Position numbers and translations under genes: made by a program
Shown here: piece by piece, positions 6,727-13,981 of the stretch
Position numbering within the stretch: position 1 is the stretch's first letter
Layout of the letters: each line of letters begins with the position of its first letter
Assembly (NCBI GenBank): GCA_035302865.1
Contig: DATGSF010000128.1
Location: 1-17,389 of the forward strand
DNA from: DATGSF01 sp035302865
Lineage (GTDB): Bacteria > Bacteroidota > Bacteroidia > Chitinophagales > Chitinophagaceae
Direction of reading: 5' to 3'
Length of the DNA stretch: 17,389 nucleotides
Notes under the pieces: generated by a model
Databases searched by the model: none
The model's input: the letters and a program-made list of their open reading frames with translations, nothing else
What the model was told of the DNA's origin: nothing

Positions 6727-8706
6727 ATGCAGTTTAATCAAAAAGATTTATCTAATCAAGAATTATTAGAATTATATAAATATATTCTAAAACCAAGGAT
6801 GATAGAAGAAAAAATGCTGATTCTTCTCAGGCAAGGTAGGATAAGTAAGTGGTTTAGTGGAATTGGACAAGAGGCAATTGCAGTTGGAGCTAGCTTAGCT
6901 TTGGATGAAGATGAGTATATTATGCCATTACATAGGAATTTAGGAGTCTTTACTTCGAGAAATATGCCATTTGAAAAATTATTTTTGCAATGGCAAGGAA
7001 AAAAAGAAGGTTTTAGTAAAGGAAGAGAACGTTCTTTTCATTTTGGAGCAAAGGAATATCATATTTGTGGAATGATTTCTCATTTAGGTCCACAATTAGC
7101 CATTGCAGATGGTGTGGCTTTGGCACATAAATTAGCAAAGGAGAATAAAGTAAGTTTGGCTTTCTCTGGAGACGGGGGGACTTCTGAAGGTGATTTTCAT
7201 GAAGCATTAAATACAGCAGCAGTTTGGAATTTGCCGGTTATTTTTATGATTGAAAATAATGGCTATGGTTTGAGCACTCCTATTTATGAACAGTTTGCTT
7301 GTGATAATTTGGTAGATAAAGCTCCTGGTTATGGCATGAAGGGAATGAAAATTGATGGAAATAATATTCTTGAAGTATATAATGCAGTTAAAGAAGCTAG
7401 AGATTATGCTATTAAAGAGCAAAAACCCGTTTTGATTGAAGCAATTACTTTTAGGATGAGAGGGCATGAGGAAGCTAGTGGAGTGAAATATGTGCCTAAA
7501 GAATTGTTTACGGAATGGGAAAAGAAAGATCCAGTAATGAATTTTGAGAATTTCTTAAAGAAAGAAGGATTATTAAATGATGCTGAAATTGAAAAAATAC
7601 GAAAAGAAATTCAAGAAGAAATAGAAGCGGGAATTCAAGTAGGATTTAATGCTAAAGAAATAGAAGCTTCAACTGAAGAGGAAATTAGTGATGTATATGC
7701 TCCGCATCAAGGAAGAACAGATAATATTGAAAATTCTAAAAAAACAGAAAAAAGATTCATACAGGCTATATCAGATGCTTTAGACCAAGCTATGGAAAAG
7801 CATGAAAAATTGGTTTTGATGGGTCAAGATATTGCGGAATATGGTGGTGCGTTTAAAGTTACTGCTGGTTTCGTTGATAAATATGGAAAAGAAAGAGTTA
7901 GAAATACACCTTTATGTGAAAGTGCAATTGTTGGAACTGCATTAGGTTTATCTTTAAAGGGGTATAAAGCAATGATGGAAATGCAATTTGCTGATTTTGT
8001 TACTGTAGGTTTTAATCAAATCGTAAATAATCTTGCAAAAATTCATTATCGTTGGGGAGCAAATGCTGATGTTGTTATAAGAATGCCAACAGGAGCTGGT
8101 GTTGGTGCTGGTCCTTTTCATTCCCAAAGTAATGAAGCCTGGTTTGTGCATACACCTGGATTAAAGGTTCTCTATCCTTCTTCTCCTACTGAAGCAAAAG
8201 GTTTACTCTTAGCTGCATTTGAAGATCCTAATCCGATTTTATTTTTTGAACATAAAGCTCTGTATAGAAGTATATCTGAACCTGTGCCAGAAGAATATTA
8301 TACTATAGAAATTGGGAAGGCTAATATAGTACAAAAAGGAGAAGATATTACTATTATTACTTATGGTATGGGCGTGCATTGGGCTAAAGAGTATAGTAAA
8401 AATAATCCAGACATTTCTTTACATATTTTAGATTTAAGAAGTCTATTGCCTTTAGATTATAATGCAATTAAAGAAGCGGTTCTAGCAACAGGAAAAGTAT
8501 TAGTACTTCATGAGGATACTTTGACTGGTGGAATAGGAGGTGAAATAAGTGCATGGATTTCAGAAAACTGCTTTGAGGCTTTAGATGCACCTATTATGCG
8601 TTGTGCAAGTTTGGATACTCCTGTGCCTTTTAATATTGAATTAGAAAAAAACTTTTTAGCAAATAGTCGTTTAGATGAAGTAATTCAAAAATTATTAAAT
8701 TATTAA
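6727..8706 (+). CDS. Fused E1 alpha/beta subunit of a 2-oxoacid dehydrogenase (branched-chain type)
   Basis: This thiamine-diphosphate enzyme oxidatively decarboxylates a 2-oxoacid and passes the acyl group to the lipoyl E2 component. The 659 residues combine both E1 subunits. The alpha half spans about 10-320 and contains HRNLGVF, the ThDP-binding motif GDGGTSEG (148-155) through to IENNGYG (N177/N178), and FRMRGHEEASG. A charged, acidic linker runs from about 320 to 340. The beta half spans about 340-659 and includes GQDIAEYGGAFKVT, TPLCESAIVGTALG, MQFADFV and FFEHKALYR. Both halves appear intact, so this is a genuine fusion, as is common in Bacteroidota. The substrate could be branched-chain 2-oxoacids, pyruvate or another 2-oxoacid; sequence reading alone does not decide. 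E2 and E3 are not in the window. A RidA-family gene follows after 3 bp and is certainly in the same operon. Confidence 0.92.
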   Translation: MQFNQKDLSNQELLELYKYILKPRMIEEKMLILLRQGRISKWFSGIGQEAIAVGASLALDEDEYIMPLHRNLGVFTSRNMPFEKLFLQWQGKKEGFSKGRERSFHFGAKEYHICGMISHLGPQLAIADGVALAHKLAKENKVSLAFSGDGGTSEGDFHEALNTAAVWNLPVIFMIENNGYGLSTPIYEQFACDNLVDKAPGYGMKGMKIDGNNILEVYNAVKEARDYAIKEQKPVLIEAITFRMRGHEEASGVKYVPKELFTEWEKKDPVMNFENFLKKEGLLNDAEIEKIRKEIQEEIEAGIQVGFNAKEIEASTEEEISDVYAPHQGRTDNIENSKKTEKRFIQAISDALDQAMEKHEKLVLMGQDIAEYGGAFKVTAGFVDKYGKERVRNTPLCESAIVGTALGLSLKGYKAMMEMQFADFVTVGFNQIVNNLAKIHYRWGANADVVIRMPTGAGVGAGPFHSQSNEAWFVHTPGLKVLYPSSPTEAKGLLLAAFEDPNPILFFEHKALYRSISEPVPEEYYTIEIGKANIVQKGEDITIITYGMGVHWAKEYSKNNPDISLHILDLRSLLPLDYNAIKEAVLATGKVLVLHEDTLTGGIGGEISAWISENCFEALDAPIMRCASLDTPVPFNIELEKNFLANSRLDEVIQKLLNY

Positions 8707-8709
8707 AAT

Positions 8710-9120
8710 ATGGACAATAACAAACAAATTCCTAAACCAGTTAGTTTATATCCTTTAACAAGAAAAGCAGGAGATTTATTATTTCTTTCTGGTGTAGGAC
8801 CTAGAAAGGCAGATAATTCTATCCCAGGTTTAACTTTGGATCATAATGGAAACTATACCTCATTTGATTTTGAGGCACAGTGCAGAAGTGTTTTTGATAA
8901 TGTTAAAATGATTGTCGAAGACGCAGGAGCTACATGGGATGATATTATTGATGTTACAGTGTTTTTAACTAATATGAAAAGAGATTTTGCCATATACAAC
9001 AAAGTGTATGCAGAATATTTTAAAGATAATCAACCTTGTAGAACTACAGTAGAGATTTCATCTCTTCCAACTCCTATTGCTATAGAATTAAAGGTAGTAG
9101 CTTATTTGGGGGAAAAATAA
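8710..9120 (+). CDS. RidA-family deaminase, possibly 2-aminomuconate deaminase
   Basis: RidA/YjgF proteins are small trimeric enzymes that hydrolyse reactive imines and enamines; one branch deaminates 2-aminomuconate. The 136-residue protein has the family core: GDLLFLSGVGP, VFDNVKMIVEDAGATWDDIIDVTVFLTNM and YNKVYAEYF. The catalytic arginine is R111 (PCRTTVEIS) and the acidic residue is E126 (IAIELKVVAYL). The segment PRKADNSIPG, a small insert after the first strand that ordinary RidA lacks, resembles the SRRPDNT-type stretch of aminomuconate deaminases as I remember them. That would fit the ACMSD gene in the same window. The alternative is a housekeeping imine deaminase that protects PLP enzymes, which would fit its position 3 bp behind a branched-chain-type E1. 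The start is the ATG at 8710. A hairpin terminator follows. The family is secure; the substrate is not. Confidence 0.9.
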   Translation: MDNNKQIPKPVSLYPLTRKAGDLLFLSGVGPRKADNSIPGLTLDHNGNYTSFDFEAQCRSVFDNVKMIVEDAGATWDDIIDVTVFLTNMKRDFAIYNKVYAEYFKDNQPCRTTVEISSLPTPIAIELKVVAYLGEK

Positions 9121-9136
9121 TAAACTATATTAAACA

Positions 9137-9169
9137 GAGAGAGGAAAATTATTTCTTCTCTCCGTTTTT
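9137..9169 (+). terminator. Terminator of the E1-RidA operon, overlapping the convergent gene
   Basis: GAGAGAGGAAA (9137-9147) pairs with TTTCTTCTCTC (9152-9162) through 11 bp with one G-T wobble and a 4-base loop, followed by CG and five T's. The right arm lies within the last codons of the convergent minus-strand gene, so coding and termination signals share the same bases. Confidence 0.6.
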
Positions 9170-10132
9170 ACTGAAAAAAGCTTCATACCCCAAAGGTATT
9201 AAACCTAAAAGAGCAGGTAAAATAATATTGAGTAACCATATAATTATACTTGCAGTCATAATAGCCAAGTCTTGTGATATAATACCAGATTGTACAAAGA
9301 TTAACTGAGATACATAGGCGCGAACCCCAATATCAGCAAGTAGAAAAGAAGGAATTAAAGAAATCAACCAGAACATTAAAGGTGTTAAAAATATTGCGTC
9401 TAATAGATGAAATTCTATACCTAAAATATATGCAATTATAATAAATTGAAGATTGTAAACTATAATTCGCATTAAGGATAGTAATAACACTTGGGCTAAT
9501 TGTATTTTATTATATCGTCCTAAGGTCCAGAGAAGAACTTTTAATAATCGAATGTTTCTAAATCTATATTCATATTTCTTGAATTTGGGTAAATTGAAAT
9601 AGAAATAAAGGATTGTAAAAAATAAAATACAACCTCCAATTAATAAATAATAGGACCACCATGTAGGATAGTTAAACATAAAATATAACAATCCAGGAAT
9701 CCCTAAAAAATAAGTAATCGTTAATTGTGCAAAAGAGCCAATTAAAGTACTTAAAGCTCCAGAGGTTTTTTTATTTGAAGGTAAATAAATTATTCTACCC
9801 AGAAAGTCACCAACTTTATTCGGAGTAATTATTGCAATGCTTAAACCAGAGAATACCGCTTTTAGAGATTGAAAAAAAGTAACTTTATAAATATGCTTTA
9901 ATAGCATTCTCCAACGTAGGGCATCCAATGATAAATTTAAAAAACTGAATGCAATAATGAAAAAGATTAAAAAATAAGAATCTTTGTTGAATTTACTTTG
10001 AATTTCACTAAATTGCTCTTTCCAATTTAATGATTTAAGTATTTGATTATAAATAAGATACACTAAAATAATAAAGAGTAAAGCTTTTGCTATCCTCTTG
10101 CTCCAATTTTTTAATGTATTTTTGTATATCAT
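9149..10132 (-). CDS. Lysylphosphatidylglycerol synthase-like transmembrane protein (UPF0104/AglD type)
   Basis: This polytopic inner-membrane protein of 327 residues has about eight hydrophobic spans and matches the transmembrane half of lysylphosphatidylglycerol synthases. It lacks the C-terminal aminoacyl-transferase domain, so it is unlikely to make lysyl-lipid itself. In MprF the membrane half flips the modified lipid, and a lipid- or precursor-translocating role is plausible here. Family landmarks are LSLDALRWRMLLKH (about 67-80), TPNKVGDFLGR (103-113, the TPGRVGE-like box) and LADIGVRAYVSQ (265-276, the ELGVREG-like box). The C-terminus FFSKNGEKK is cytosolic and basic. The start at 10132 is an ATG. 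Only 14 bp separate it from the ruvC start on the other strand, so its promoter must lie inside ruvC; a TACCTTTG element on the minus strand at 10218-10225 is a candidate. The 3' end overlaps the E1-RidA terminator. Confidence 0.85.
   Translation of the reverse strand: MIYKNTLKNWSKRIAKALLFIILVYLIYNQILKSLNWKEQFSEIQSKFNKDSYFLIFFIIAFSFLNLSLDALRWRMLLKHIYKVTFFQSLKAVFSGLSIAIITPNKVGDFLGRIIYLPSNKKTSGALSTLIGSFAQLTITYFLGIPGLLYFMFNYPTWWSYYLLIGGCILFFTILYFYFNLPKFKKYEYRFRNIRLLKVLLWTLGRYNKIQLAQVLLLSLMRIIVYNLQFIIIAYILGIEFHLLDAIFLTPLMFWLISLIPSFLLADIGVRAYVSQLIFVQSGIISQDLAIMTASIIIWLLNIILPALLGLIPLGYEAFFSKNGEKK
10098..10124 (+). promoter_or_regulatory. Putative ruvC-operon promoter inside the divergent gene
   Basis: TTG (10098-10100), a 16-bp spacer and TATTTTTG (10117-10124, exact TAnnTTTG) form a near-consensus Bacteroidota promoter. 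The spacer is one base shorter than the usual 17-23. It gives a leader of about 15-20 bases to the ruvC start and lies entirely within the first codons of the minus-strand membrane-protein gene. Confidence 0.55.
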
Positions 10133-10146
10133 ATTTAAATATTCAG

Positions 10147-10716
10147 ATGATGCCCCAATATATTTTAGGAATAGACCCTGGAACCCTAATAATGGGTTAT
10201 GGAGTAATTAAAGTACACAAAGGTAAAGTTTCTTTAGAAGAAATGGGGGTTCTTCATTTGGCTAAATATAAAGATCATGGAAAACGCTTGCATTATATTT
10301 TTGAAAAAGTAAGTGCTTTAGTGCAAACATATACTCCTGATGCAGTTGCTTTAGAGTCTCCATTTTTTGGAAAAAACGTTCAATCTATGTTAAAGTTAGG
10401 CAGAGCGCAAGGAGTTGCAATTGCTGCAGCTATGGCGCATGGAAGTCCTACCGTAGAATACGCACCTCGAAAAATAAAACAAGCTGTTGCAGGTCATGGA
10501 AATGCAAGTAAAGAAAGAATATTATTGGTATTGAAAAGTATTTTAAATTTTGAAGAAGTGCCAAAATATCTTGATGCTACCGATGCAGTAGCTGCTGCTT
10601 TGTGCCATTATTTTCAAGGAGAAAGCTTAAGTCAAGCTAGTATAAAAACAGGACAAAATAAAAAACAGGACTGGGGGAGCTTTATCGCGCACAATAAAGA
10701 TAGAATAAAGAAGTAA
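10147..10716 (+). CDS. ruvC: Crossover junction endodeoxyribonuclease RuvC
   Basis: RuvC is the dimeric Holliday-junction resolvase that works with RuvAB in homologous recombination and repair, cutting symmetrically with Mg2+. Two adjacent ATG codons at 10147 and 10150 could start it, giving 189 or 188 residues, close to the usual 170-190. Numbered from the second ATG, the catalytic acids are D9 (GIDPGT), E69 (ALESPFFG), D142 and D145 (LDATDAVAAALCH), matching the known D-E-D-D set. LKLGRAQGVAIAAA and YAPRKIKQAVAGHGNASK are also family landmarks. A C-terminal extension of about 30 polar, lysine-rich residues follows the core. An in-frame TTG farther upstream (10087) would lie deep in the divergent gene and is unlikely. 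The gene heads a tight run: the histidine kinase starts 2 bp after its stop. Confidence 0.95.
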   Translation: MMPQYILGIDPGTLIMGYGVIKVHKGKVSLEEMGVLHLAKYKDHGKRLHYIFEKVSALVQTYTPDAVALESPFFGKNVQSMLKLGRAQGVAIAAAMAHGSPTVEYAPRKIKQAVAGHGNASKERILLVLKSILNFEEVPKYLDATDAVAAALCHYFQGESLSQASIKTGQNKKQDWGSFIAHNKDRIKK

Positions 10717-10718
10717 TT

Positions 10719-12002
10719 ATGAAAAATAGGCATATTCGATGGATATTCTTACTGTCGGCAATGTTCACAGTTGGCATAGTGCTAATTCAAGTTTTTTGGG
10801 TTAGAAAAGCTTATATGTTAGAAGATAAGGAGTTTAATATGAAAGCTTTTGCTGCCTTGAGAAATACGACAGTAAATTATTGGGAATGGCGTGGAATTGA
10901 ACCATCGCATTATGATGTTGTTAATAGAATTCAGCCGGATTATTATGTTGTACAAATAAATGACGAAATAGATGAAAAATTATTGTCTCATATTTTAAGA
11001 GTAGAGTTTGAAAAGGTTCACTTGATTACTGATATTGAATTTTGCTTTTATGATTGTATGTTAGACTCAGTAATGGCCAGTCATTTTATTGATATGACAG
11101 GCTCTAATAAAGAAACTCATGAGTTCTCTAGTTTTGAATACCCTAAATTGAGTAGAGATAATTATTATATAGGAGTGCATTTTCCTAATAGAAAAGAATT
11201 TGTATTTAAGAATATGGGTTTATGGTATTTTTCTACCTTTTTCATTCTTTTGTTACTCATATTTTTGACTTATGTTTTAAGCTTAATACTCAAGCAAAAG
11301 CGATTGCGAGAAGTACAAAAAGAATTTGTCAATAACATGACACATGAATTTAAAACCCCCTTGTCTTCTATACAGTTAGCAGCGGAAGTGCTTAAAAAGC
11401 CAGAAATATTAAATAAACCGCAACGTTTATTGAGCTACGCTACTATTATTGATAACGAAGCTGTACGATTAGCTAAACATGTTGAAAGAGTGTTGCAAAT
11501 GGCTAATGCAGAGAAGGGTGAAATTATTTTAAATAAAGAAAAAATAAATCTTAACAGATTAATTATTACTGTAGTTGAAAAATTTCAAGATAAATTTGAT
11601 AGTATAAATGGAGAAATTTCATTACATTTACCTGACAAAGATGTGGAGGTGTTTATAGATGCTTTACATATTGAGAATGTATTTTCTAACCTTCTAGACA
11701 ATGCAATGAAATATAGAAACGACAAAAAATTAAAAGTTGATATTGAGTTGTCTATACTTAGAAAAAAAGCTGAAGTAAGAATTGCTGATAATGGAATTGG
11801 CATAGCAGAAGAACATCAAAAGTTGCTTTTTGATAAATTCTATCGCGTTCCAACAGGTAATATACATAATGTAAAGGGTTTTGGCTTGGGATTAAATTAT
11901 GTAGATATAATTATAAAAGCCCATGATGGGAATATAAAATTGGAAAGCGTAATTAATGAAGGAAGTACTTTTATTATTTCGCTTCCATTATTAAAAGGAT
12001 AA
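10719..12002 (+). CDS. Membrane sensor histidine kinase (RprX-like)
   Basis: This 427-residue kinase senses a signal outside the inner membrane, phosphorylates its own histidine and passes the phosphate to the regulator encoded next. Order of parts: membrane helix at about 8-28, periplasmic sensor of roughly 135 residues (29-165), and a second helix at about 166-191. The HisKA domain follows with the phospho-acceptor H209 in NNMTHEFKTPLSS. The ATPase domain has the N box (HIENVFSNLLDNAMKY), G1 (IADNGIGIAEEHQ), the F box region (FDKFYRV) and G2 (GFGLGLNYV). There is no HAMP or PAS domain. The sensor has the elements EFCFYDCMLD and YYIGVHFPNRKE, which I recall from other Bacteroidota kinases paired with RprY-like regulators; no ligand is known to me. 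It starts 2 bp after ruvC and lies 13 bp before the regulator gene. Confidence 0.93.
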   Translation: MKNRHIRWIFLLSAMFTVGIVLIQVFWVRKAYMLEDKEFNMKAFAALRNTTVNYWEWRGIEPSHYDVVNRIQPDYYVVQINDEIDEKLLSHILRVEFEKVHLITDIEFCFYDCMLDSVMASHFIDMTGSNKETHEFSSFEYPKLSRDNYYIGVHFPNRKEFVFKNMGLWYFSTFFILLLLIFLTYVLSLILKQKRLREVQKEFVNNMTHEFKTPLSSIQLAAEVLKKPEILNKPQRLLSYATIIDNEAVRLAKHVERVLQMANAEKGEIILNKEKINLNRLIITVVEKFQDKFDSINGEISLHLPDKDVEVFIDALHIENVFSNLLDNAMKYRNDKKLKVDIELSILRKKAEVRIADNGIGIAEEHQKLLFDKFYRVPTGNIHNVKGFGLGLNYVDIIIKAHDGNIKLESVINEGSTFIISLPLLKG

Positions 12003-12015
12003 AAAAAAGAATAAC

Positions 12016-12714
12016 ATGGATATAAAAGCAAGAGTATTATTGGTCGAAGATGACGAGTCATTAGCCTTTATAATTAAGGATAATCTTGAAGAGTCAGGCT
12101 ATGAAGTTTTTTATGCGCCAGACGGAGAAACAGGATTTCAATTGTTTATGAAGCATAATATTAATATTTGTCTTCTAGACGTTATGTTGCCTAAAAAAGA
12201 TGGAATGACTATCGCTAGTCAAATTAGAAAGAAAAATGAAAAAGTGCCTATTTTATTCTTGACTGCTAAAAATATGGATGAAGATAGAATATCAGGATTT
12301 AAAGCTGGTGGCGACGACTATATTACGAAACCTTTCAATATGGAAGAGTTGCTTTTGCGCATGCAAGTATTTTTAAAACATACACAGGTTAATGAAGAAG
12401 AAGAAAAAACTATTTTCAACTTGGGTGAAATGGAATTCGATAGTGCAAATTTAATACTTAAAAGTGGCGGAAAGGAAATTCAATTAACCCAAAAAGAGTC
12501 TGACCTTTTGAGATATTTATGCTTAAATGCCAATCAAGTTTTAAAAAGAGATGATATTCTTTTAAACGTTTGGGGAAAGGATGATTATTTTCTAGGTAGA
12601 AGCATGGATGTATTTATGACTAAAATTAGGAAATATATTAAGGATGAGGAGAAAGTGAATTTGCAAACTATTCATGGTGTAGGTTTTAAATTGGTAATAG
12701 AAGATAAAGATTAA
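12016..12714 (+). CDS. OmpR-family response regulator (RprY-like)
   Basis: This 232-residue DNA-binding regulator is the partner of the kinase upstream. The receiver domain (about 5-120) has the acidic pocket E11/D12/D13, the phospho-acceptor D55 (CLLDVMLPKKDG), the switch threonine T83 (FLTAK) and K105 (DYITKPF), so it should be phosphorylated normally. The winged-helix effector domain (about 135-230) shows LTQKESDLLRYLCLNANQVLKRDDIL, the recognition region RSMDVFMTKIRKYIKD and the closing wing IHGVGFKLV. The NYF/DYFLGRSMDV-type wording resembles RprY of Bacteroides as I remember it. The ATG at 12016 follows a 13-bp A-rich gap after the kinase. The regulated genes are not shown by the sequence; the FabB-type gene 36 bp downstream is in the same run and could be under shared control. 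Confidence 0.94.
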   Translation: MDIKARVLLVEDDESLAFIIKDNLEESGYEVFYAPDGETGFQLFMKHNINICLLDVMLPKKDGMTIASQIRKKNEKVPILFLTAKNMDEDRISGFKAGGDDYITKPFNMEELLLRMQVFLKHTQVNEEEEKTIFNLGEMEFDSANLILKSGGKEIQLTQKESDLLRYLCLNANQVLKRDDILLNVWGKDDYFLGRSMDVFMTKIRKYIKDEEKVNLQTIHGVGFKLVIEDKD

Positions 12715-12750
12715 TAGTAACTTCTATTAAGAATAATAGTAAATAATAAA

Positions 12751-13971
12751 ATGGAAAGAGTAGTAATTACAGGTATCGGAATTTATTCATCCTTAGGAAA
12801 AAACTTGAAAGAAGTTGAAGCCTCACTGCGCATGGGTAAATCAGGTATTGTATTTAGAGAAGATAGAAAGGAACTAGGATATAGATCAGCATTGTCAGGA
12901 CATGTGGAAAGACCTCAATTAAAAGGGATTTTAGATAGAAGAGCAAGAATAATGATGCCCGAACAGTCTGAATTTGCATATATTTCAACTTTAGAAGCCT
13001 TAGAAAATGCAAATTTGAGCTTAGAGGATGTTGCTAACAATGAAACTGGAATAATTTTTGGAAACGATAGTAGTGCACAAGCTGTTATTGAAGGTGTAGA
13101 TATTTTGCGAGATAAAAAAGATACAATGCTCATAGGGTCTGGTTCTGTATTTCAAGTTTTGAATTCAACAGTTACTATGAATTTGGCAACTATTTTTAAA
13201 TTAAAAGGGATTAATTTTACAATAAGTGCAGCTTGTGCAAGTGGCTCCCATTCTGTAGGTCTTGGCTTTATGTACATAAAACAAGGATTGCAAGATCGGA
13301 TAATTTGTGGCGGTGCACAAGAAGTGAATAAATACAGTATGCCAAATTTTGATGCTTTAGGAACTTTTTCGGTTCAAGAGTATGATCCAACGTCAGCATC
13401 AAAACCTTTTGATAGAAATAGAGATGGATTAGTTCCTGGAGGTGGGGCAGCAACTTTAGTGTTAGAATCTTTATCAAGTGCAAAGAAAAGAGGAGCTCCT
13501 ATCTTAGCCGAAGTACTTTCTTATGGTTTTTCTTCTAATGGAATTCATATCTCTAACCCTGATAAAGAGGGGCAAATAATATCCATAAACCGTGCACTTG
13601 AACAAGGAGGAATTTCAAAAGAGGTTATAGATTACGTAAATGCGCATGCTACCTCAACGCCTGCTGGTGATGGTGTGGAAGCACAAGCGATATTTGAAAC
13701 ATTGGGAGGGAAAGTGCCAGTTTCATCTACCAAGTCTATGACTGGACACGAATGCTGGATGGCTGGAGCAAGTGAATTGGTTTACAGTTTATTAATGATG
13801 CAGGGAGGATTTATAGCCCCTAATATAAACTTTAAAGAACCCGATGTGGATACAGAGAAAATAAATATCATTGCAGAGGCAGTAGAAAAAGAATTAAACA
13901 CTATCTTATCTAATTCTTTTGGCTTTGGAGGCACAAATTCTTCTATAATTATTCAAAAATTTGAGGAATAA
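12751..13971 (+). CDS. Beta-ketoacyl-ACP synthase, FabB-type (KAS I/II family)
   Basis: This condensing enzyme elongates acyl-ACP with malonyl-ACP in fatty-acid or related polyketide synthesis in the cytosol. At 406 residues it has the length of E. coli FabB, and its active-site residues fall almost at FabB numbering: C162 (SAACASGSHSVG), H299 (NAHATSTPAGDG), K328 (STKSMTGH) and H333. Glycine-rich DGLVPGGGAATLVLE and the C-terminal SNSFGFGGTNSS are family signatures. After the second histidine the usual SLGAAG is replaced by ECWMAGA, a variant I associate with Bacteroidota KAS proteins. The enzyme could serve ordinary lipid synthesis, unsaturated fatty-acid synthesis or aryl-polyene/flexirubin-type pigments. 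No dedicated ACP, ketoreductase or dehydratase lies beside it, so the housekeeping reading is preferred. It starts 36 bp after the regulator gene and crcB begins 10 bp after it. Confidence 0.88.
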   Translation: MERVVITGIGIYSSLGKNLKEVEASLRMGKSGIVFREDRKELGYRSALSGHVERPQLKGILDRRARIMMPEQSEFAYISTLEALENANLSLEDVANNETGIIFGNDSSAQAVIEGVDILRDKKDTMLIGSGSVFQVLNSTVTMNLATIFKLKGINFTISAACASGSHSVGLGFMYIKQGLQDRIICGGAQEVNKYSMPNFDALGTFSVQEYDPTSASKPFDRNRDGLVPGGGAATLVLESLSSAKKRGAPILAEVLSYGFSSNGIHISNPDKEGQIISINRALEQGGISKEVIDYVNAHATSTPAGDGVEAQAIFETLGGKVPVSSTKSMTGHECWMAGASELVYSLLMMQGGFIAPNINFKEPDVDTEKINIIAEAVEKELNTILSNSFGFGGTNSSIIIQKFEE

Positions 13972-13981
13972 TAAAGACTGT

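Noticed and set aside
7207..7467. 86-codon open frame on the minus strand inside the E1 gene
   Set aside because: It is an antisense frame of a strongly conserved gene in AT-rich DNA and its translation resembles no family.
10087..10146. In-frame TTG extension of RuvC
   Set aside because: It would add about 20 residues unlike any RuvC N-terminus and overlap the divergent gene; the tandem ATG at 10147/10150 gives the normal MPQYILGIDPGT start.
12715..12750. Hairpin between regulator and synthase genes as a terminator
   Set aside because: The best pairing is 5 bp (CTATT/AATAG) with no GC core or T-run; read-through is more likely.
13961..13981. In-frame TTG extension of CrcB
   Set aside because: It would overlap the ketoacyl synthase end and add residues absent from the family; ATG at 13982 fits the usual length.
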